Assembly: GCF_019656215.1 (NCBI RefSeq)
Contig: NZ_BPLK01000004.1
Location: 62,001-126,000 of the forward strand
Reading direction: 5' to 3'
Source: Apilactobacillus zhangqiuensis
GTDB taxonomy: Bacteria; Bacillota; Bacilli; Lactobacillales; Lactobacillaceae
Length of the DNA: 64,000 nucleotides
In this document: positions 63,801 through 64,000 of the stretch, piece after piece
How the letters are laid out: the number at the start of each line of letters is the position of its first letter
How positions within the stretch are numbered: position 1 is the stretch's first letter
Notes under the pieces: generated by a model
What the model was told of the DNA's origin: nothing
The model's database searches: none
The model's input: only the letters and a program-made list of their open reading frames with translations
Translations under genes and position numbers: made by a program

Positions 63801-64000
63801 AACGTATGCCTTAGATTGGTTAGCATCACGACTTAGTGGTGTTGCAGAAGCATTTGGTGTGTTCTTCAAAACATCATTAAAGGCTCCGGCAGTACCATCG
63901 TAGGCAGCAACTCTTACTGCTGAACCAGTGTAGTTAGCACCTAGAGTTGGGTTAGCCTTGGCATCGTTAATACCAGCAACAATATCGTTGAACATGGTGT
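48816..64000 (-). CDS. Giant surface protein D, C-terminal part (at least 5,061 aa; 5' end off the window)
   Basis: The frame is open through the right edge. The first Met visible (63995) sits inside a repeat (MFNDIVAGIND) and has no signal peptide after it, so the true start is outside. Order from the edge: ~760-aa higher-order helical repeats (~64000-54300), twelve ~105-aa repeats (~54080-50500), a short helical region, then a C-terminal anchor region (~50000-48819) with three SLAP/DUF5776-like domains and a Lys/Thr/Val/Pro-rich linker. It ends in FVQKDNY; there is no LPXTG, and I saw no cysteine. The layout parallels protein B, so the missing N-terminus is expected to carry the MQYNKN signal and a beta-helix head. 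The probable role is a surface fibre or adhesin. Confidence 0.94.
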   Translation of the reverse strand, partial: TMFNDIVAGINDAKANPTLGANYTGSAVRVAAYDGTAGAFNDVLKNTPNASATPLSRDANQSKAYVDAYNRSRDIAIQDGANGALAYVRGQNPATGSDADSQAFNYGYGRAQSGFSESKNIGSAQASDSAYMTGYNAYQSESAANNDAQSGNRNSYTSAVDKNSYNDAYNAFNDAYTDLSKNPDNPNNPNMTGKSPAYADAYIVAKSYLQGQYQQGVSQFASGYSSGTGYTAVGSTAQAIQMLKKGYTDALQGYKDALSGEQAATTITTTGAQSGFQEGQQLLGAVNDVANNGKLTNTSGDPIYSLAFTAARKAKDAVDANPDVSNVVPASNPNASNSVYASAYTNAVNAMQANYQNGAQQYLSSQAEPANPTTEYDMGYKDAKQSFEDAIVRGQSSSTKKTNEAINAFNEGQKALQGYNDAVSTGQMNYPDGTDQNQIDANNGASQALTDISNGLANNDSAYTSSSNAFKLAYAKVKQAAQTAYDKGASGYVNGDNNTTATDPISKVQSAGYAAAKQGHDLQQAGQTLTEAQKNNSALNTGFNDSKSGNEGLAAAGSNTTPNMTSWTQPQKDGYKGTVDAYANGQSDGQMPDLTGKSQAYKDAYTTSYNDAKQKATQGANAALTGQPVDQTGWTQKQKDAYATGATNANNAYKQNQDNVNATNPYSAGSDGSESFDGAKAGFADGTNGGQTSLDGKSDVFKAAYNKAQQEAKQNAQAGIDEFTANKSNTASSTATDAKNVAHNDGYTQAQAGYNGQTGPGINTNDPAYKAGQQLRSDENTGVSAAQQATGSDDKSFTPANASQKAAYDAALAGITAGANNNNNGQSVPEGDSAQAKAYTDAYNQAHALGMQKAADGANAFNAGQSDTSDKSLAGQAQSQGYKDAQSGHDAAVKNQAPTEAEKNNPSFMAGYNAAESARTGLSDIEKGATTPTSHVDDNAYKQAQQAYKDASDSIVANPDNPAPTTNTSPAYQEIYKQAQADLKNNYDAGKQQFMDAQSSANTSGASSDQGKGRISQGYADAQAGFNAAINGQTITNPNDAQKAGMDAAKTVTDTVKASVDGSYKNSNDPVAQAANSATQSAHNDLLSNPDHADVSTDPSIANNPVKAAAYKQAQEQYKANYDAGTNAYLNNTTEPSDDLGKKGYQEANDGFTAGFSGQTSIANQHSAAQSGLSAGEQALAGYNNALSLKDENANAPQVEKDGNNGAKQAFADAKNNTSMSASDLAKEPVAFQAAYNKAKEIAQQAITAGATAFASGQVRPTVTDAITDAQAKAYDDARSGYDAAKTGATLTEAEKNNPSFMAGVKAYQDAQNGRTLFNEGKSLPGDATTAEKLAYNATKDAYTAGASDQPQRSDLNQQPGIYQDEYSDSYADAQQKAQAGASEAFGNSASKVDQSTWTQAQKDAYNTGKANAEAGFDKTKQDVTAQNNYPTGSNSGEAFDGAKAGFSDGKSGATTDLTNKTQTFINAYNAAKQEAQQAAKDGADQFNAQQGDSADANAKDALSVAHVNGYTQAQNGYNAQNNNTVDNGNKDTSYQSGVQTAKDVAKGSADALTDPSKKNSYNSGSAAQDAAYKATINGYLDGSDGNNDNATTTDPTQAKAYNDAYQAAKQKGEEAATTGASSYIAGSAKPTGSSAESLAQRKGYQDATDGYNAATNKDATVPTNATDAYKTGFNANKSGQAGINDIENGTTTANVVDPASYNKAQKAYDDASKAISANPDSPATASDSSPVYQTAYAKAVNDLKQNYQDGTNQFVNGSNSADTSGAKSTQAKTQIEQGYADVQRGFNDKIDGTTTNNANDTTQKGADMAQKVIDSVNGVATDNVSSSNDPIVQTANSAAGQTKQDLQNNPDHSTTSDDASIQNNPIKAAAYKVAVNQMHQQYADGSSDYLNNQTKPSTDLGKQGYDDAQAGFAAGFNGTSVPNEHSATKAGQTAGQSALAGYQDALSNKKDTSGDAMQQQANAAALQAFDDAKNLKTTDISKEPVVSYQLAYQKAQQDAAVATTSGATAFANGETRPTGDDALSQVKQAAYDYAKSGYEAARDGKITDDDKKNPSFMAGVDAYNQSTKGHDAYVNGEQLPGDASAAEKAGYTAAQDAYSSGKNDSAKPSDLGSKPEAYQDVYNNAYADAKAKATIGASEAFNNTTPVSQDGWTQAQKTAYAAGKQNAIAAYNDTKSDNTKTNPNSSGTDAAQAFDGAKAGFAAGSTGITPDLSGKSNTFLNAFNKAKDEASAAANDGLKEYEAGNSDSATASNDSLNQAHKAGYQAVSDGYQAQKAGNADNNNQNVNYQAGINLAKQLANGTNDATTNPDNNGNEYKSTPAQEAAYQATLNGYKDGANGKSDNQTPTDASQSVVYNDAYAAAKQQAQRDAATGASDFNKGLDKPYGTDSHSIAQAKGYQDASDGYQLAKNNNVASLPSGATDAYVSGYNAYKSSQAGLNDVENNTTTDHVDNDAYAKAQKAYTDASNAIDANPDKPQTSQYKDPAYVDAYNKAVSDLQTNYQTGQQQFDSGKNVADTTGVTSQQAKDRLAQGYNDTKTGFDSIVNNTPISNPNAAQKDGIKSAKTVQDAVSGIVNSNTDSNNQDPVYTSATQAAQQAKTDLVDNPGHSTNSDDPTIQNNPIKKAAYKQAIQAMQVQYNEGANAFVSNQPEPSDKLGQDGYQDAQQGFNTGFAGTKVSDNADSGIQTGNKYGLSALNGYQDAYNGVTNSNTGDTPRDDANKAALQAFDDAKTGNVTDLSDKSLAYQTAYKKAQGDAKQALIQGAQTFADGNASPAVTNAPSGVAAKAYADAVAGYKAAAAGGNYSDEQKANPQFMVGVNAYNDMVSGRKLFTSGGQLTGNESASEKAGYLAAQAAFSAGKNDEPKDSTLANKSVQYQDAYNNAYDNAKQIATSGANDAYATNPTTDTSKLSSTELDAYNAGKQNAQTAYNAIKGDTTIANNNIVDSDAYNSFEGAKAGFAAGKTGNDTSLDGKSTAYINAYKSAKNEAAQAAAAGLAEFDAGKPDTATNSNDALNVAHKNAFDQATAGYNAQVNGQINQNNNDKSYLAGVQTANDMQTGYNDAKTNPSRSVYNGTAAQVAAYHATVNGFHDGSYGTNNSTPTDSTQAKAYADAYTKALSDGQAAALAGATTYNSGSAKTDDNSATGLAAQKGYDDAKQGHDDAINNVEAPSNPSAAYQSGAQAVADGKSGANDFNGQKDANANYTSANTNVQTGHDGAKDGYLDAIKGNTKKSFDNSSNKTQAYQDQYSAEYDKALAKASLGAQNQFTNNNQDMTNWTQADKNAYQAGQASASQGYNEARQNPDDTTHTGNTNVDESFKGAAAAFNDVKNGEEGQNGTSDASPVYQDAYQVALNAAKQVANNGATSFGNSQDLATQIAKLGNNQADKNAFTKGYNDAQSAYAQAQQTPGQTSPYANGTNSNLVFQAAQNAFSDVKNGEAGAHANKSSDPAYVAAYQRALNEAQPVATNGASGFSNGVNLQQQLESFGNNQAQKDAYTKGYNDAQAAYGQALQNANDNADHNTSSNGDETYRGAAAALLDVKNGTAGQHANAEQSAPYQAAYAKALAQAQAQSNAGATAFGNKTDLNSALGQFGNNQALSDAFTKGYNDATAGYSDAQKDANMSSTHSTNGDKDEVYRGAADAFNAVSRGDNPTPDASQTNAAYLASFSRAKDQALQIAKDAAVGFNKGTAQQDLLNAQGDNKALQNAVSRGYTDAQLAYSQAEAQPDTTTHQTDSNADKTFHGASLAFNDVKNGTDGNSRPADSDAVSQSAYDKALSYAQGVAKNGSDAFIKGATLDNTVNGAGTNQADKDAITKGYNDAQTAYAEAQQNPSENNPYAANTNSNLVFAAVTNAIADVKSNKVGAQANASTDKVYVDAYQRALNEAQPQATNGATGFGQGVNLADELAKFGNNQVQKDAYTRGYSDAQTAYAQALQNANDGADHNTSSNGDEVYRGAAAALQDVKNGHAGQNANAEQSAPFRAAYAKALQEAQVQANAGATAFGNSADLNSSLSQFGNNQALKDVFTTGYTDANNGFNAAQKDATKTSDHKTSSNEDVAYVGAADAFNAVAKDRDATPDASQTNPAYISAFNRAKALANQLAQSGAVGFNQGQSQADLLATQGDNTTLKNEISRGYTDAQTAYGEAKSKPDTESRQTDTNADQTFHGSSLAFNDVKLGQLGSSRPSDTDVVAQSAYDKALAEAIETLRTGITGYLSDSQLSDLLDHVGDNQADRDAITKGYQDAQKAYAQAQQSPDQNSPYTANSNNDLVFKAVVNAINDVKSGTDGAQAKASDDIVYIDAYQKALQAAQPETTNGATGFGNDVNLNNQLATFGDNQSQRAAYSKGYSDAQNGYSLALQNANDGVNHTTNSNEDSVYRGAAAALNDIKNGNPGQYANAEQGAPYRAAYAKALAYASQVAKTASVTYLQNGSLNDSLGQFGGNQSVKDVFTKGYNDAKVGIELVQLGTDQLANHTNNTNVDNTYRGSVLALIDINSNRPNNHLSDSTDPVFIAAYQREAQIATQAANNGAKAYTEGLSEAAAVTKYSATPEDAAAIKMGYEQSQSGYNDGNKANAQSKSDNPYYQVGFTYADSAYKGYQDAQSNGKQTPTGNVATDDAYQATIAASADANKGVKQDVSGKSLAYQATYQRAYDYFLAKKKAAQESDFSKVSKKYYKKNYKLYRVINKHGARVYSSTKFTKHNWVITLKKGDLFKATKIVKYYGTTRFYIGHGEFITGNKDYVVATKLAKADKKVTKKAKKTTKKKVVKKVTPVVKTKPAKKKVVKKTEKTKKPTVIKSHKTKAKPTTIKQNHKKVVSNTTKKVVTPVVKKPQTINNPGYSVTITPKKESRYYRKNYTTFRLQKNALIHTSKNFTDRNWVSTLRRGDIIRVEKVVKFHGITRFYIGDGRYVTSNKSFVIDEKTYEQRKATQDAKKYKASHTSLPKSLSDHSDAYVDAYLKEFYRGSNAKVTFRRKNTDTTSKTDVKTSRYYRKNYEKFRVIAKNGVRIHTDLKFTDQNWTVKLQSGNVFKVQKVVKYYGITRLYVGKNEYITANTAFVQKDNY
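48819..50000 (-). other. Three SLAP/DUF5776-like domains with a Lys-rich linker at the C-terminus of protein D
   Basis: Copy 1 (~49996-49770) reads YKLYRVINKHGARVYSSTKF...IVKYYGTTRFYIGHGEFITG. Copy 2 (~49460-49250) reads YTTFRLQKNALIHTSKNF...VVKFHGITRFYIGDGRYVTS. Copy 3 (~49045-48819) reads YEKFRVIAKNGVRIHTDLKF...VVKYYGITRLYVGKNEYITA. Copies 2 and 3 are both introduced by SRYYRKNY. A linker of about 90 residues of Lys, Thr, Val and Pro (~49770-49500) separates copies 1 and 2 and may thread through wall polymers. Proteins B and C have two copies each. Confidence 0.8.
50500..54080 (-). repeat. Twelve ~105-aa repeats in protein D, arranged as a 4-unit (1,269-bp) higher-order repeat
   Basis: The signature (Y/F).GAA.AF.DVK occurs 12 times between 54037 and 50545 (mean 317.5 nt). 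Variants cycle in a fixed order: YRGAAAAL.D, then GAADAFNAV, then FHG.SLAFNDVK, then a NAI.DVK form. The YRGAAAAL.D units fall at 53401, 52132 and 50863, exactly 1,269 bp apart both times. By eye the cycles are about 80% identical in DNA. Confidence 0.92.
54300..63950 (-). repeat. Four higher-order ~760-aa repeats in protein D
   Basis: The F.GAKAGF..G motif has anchors at 61951, 59659, 57394 and 55123, spacings of 2292, 2265 and 2271 nt (764, 755 and 757 aa). Each unit also has a W(T)Q.QK.AY..G..NA segment before the anchor (the fourth copy has lost the Trp) and an HNDGYTQAQ.GYN-type segment after it. The array may continue past the right edge. Confidence 0.88.

Noticed and set aside
63993-63995. 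An ATG at the right edge that could be taken as the start of gene D
   Set aside because: It lies within a FNDI-type repeat motif, the frame continues upstream to the window edge, and no signal peptide follows.
1-64000. Many 60-160-codon frames on the plus strand and in other minus frames
   Set aside because: They lie inside the giant genes, are biased by the repeat codons, lack ribosome-binding sites and resemble no protein; they are frame shadows.

Overview
The window comes from an AT-biased Gram-positive bacterium and is almost entirely filled by four giant genes, all on the minus strand. They encode secreted, repetitive surface proteins. From the minus-strand viewpoint the order is gene D (partial, 64000-48816), gene C (48602-34797, 4,601 aa), gene B (34588-9539, 8,349 aa) and gene A (9212-1, partial, at least 3,070 aa). 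I saw no housekeeping genes, RNA genes, insertion sequences or CRISPR arrays. The signal-peptide style, the pectate-lyase-like adhesive domain, the SLAP/DUF5776-like C-terminal domains and the gene sizes point to Lactobacillaceae. From memory, Apilactobacillus (Lactobacillus) kunkeei of honeybees carries a locus of several giant extracellular-protein genes, and this looks like that locus or one from a close relative. I could not run a search to confirm this.

Genes A, B and C start with nearly the same ~35 residues (MQYNKN.F.K.NDKK...KVKKQWVVVS), an unusual long signal peptide. A low-complexity Asn/Ser/Gln/Asp linker follows, then a beta-helix (pectate-lyase-like) head of roughly 450-500 residues, then a very long repetitive stalk. 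Where the C-terminus is visible (B, C, D) it has two or three copies of a basic SLAP/DUF5776-like domain and no LPXTG motif, so attachment is probably non-covalent. Gene D lacks its 5' end, which lies off the right edge. Gene A lacks its 3' end, which lies off the left edge.

The stalks fall into two classes. Gene A has beta-rich repeats of ~138 aa and then ~208 aa, with 'VQGN.DG' and 'PGF' signatures. Genes B, C and D have Ala/Asn/Tyr/Gly-rich, probably helical repeats built on 'Y..AY..A..GY.DG'. These are nested into higher-order repeats: ~760 aa in D, ~780 aa in B, ~367 aa in C, an exact 1,269-bp (423-aa) unit in D, and runs of ~105-aa units in B (16 copies) and D (12 copies). B and D share the order 'long higher-order repeats, then ~105-aa repeats'; C is more divergent.

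Each visible gene junction (9213-9538, 34589-34796, 48603-48815) has a strong intrinsic terminator just after the upstream gene's stop, a short AT-rich promoter region and a good AGGGG ribosome-binding site. The genes therefore look like separate transcription units. Two of the three visible starts are TTG. The promoter regions of B and C carry TTAAG half-sites at an exact 11-nt period, suggesting control by an OmpR/PhoB-type response regulator. The simplest reading is a family of giant cell-surface fibres or adhesins made by gene duplication, module exchange and internal repeat expansion.
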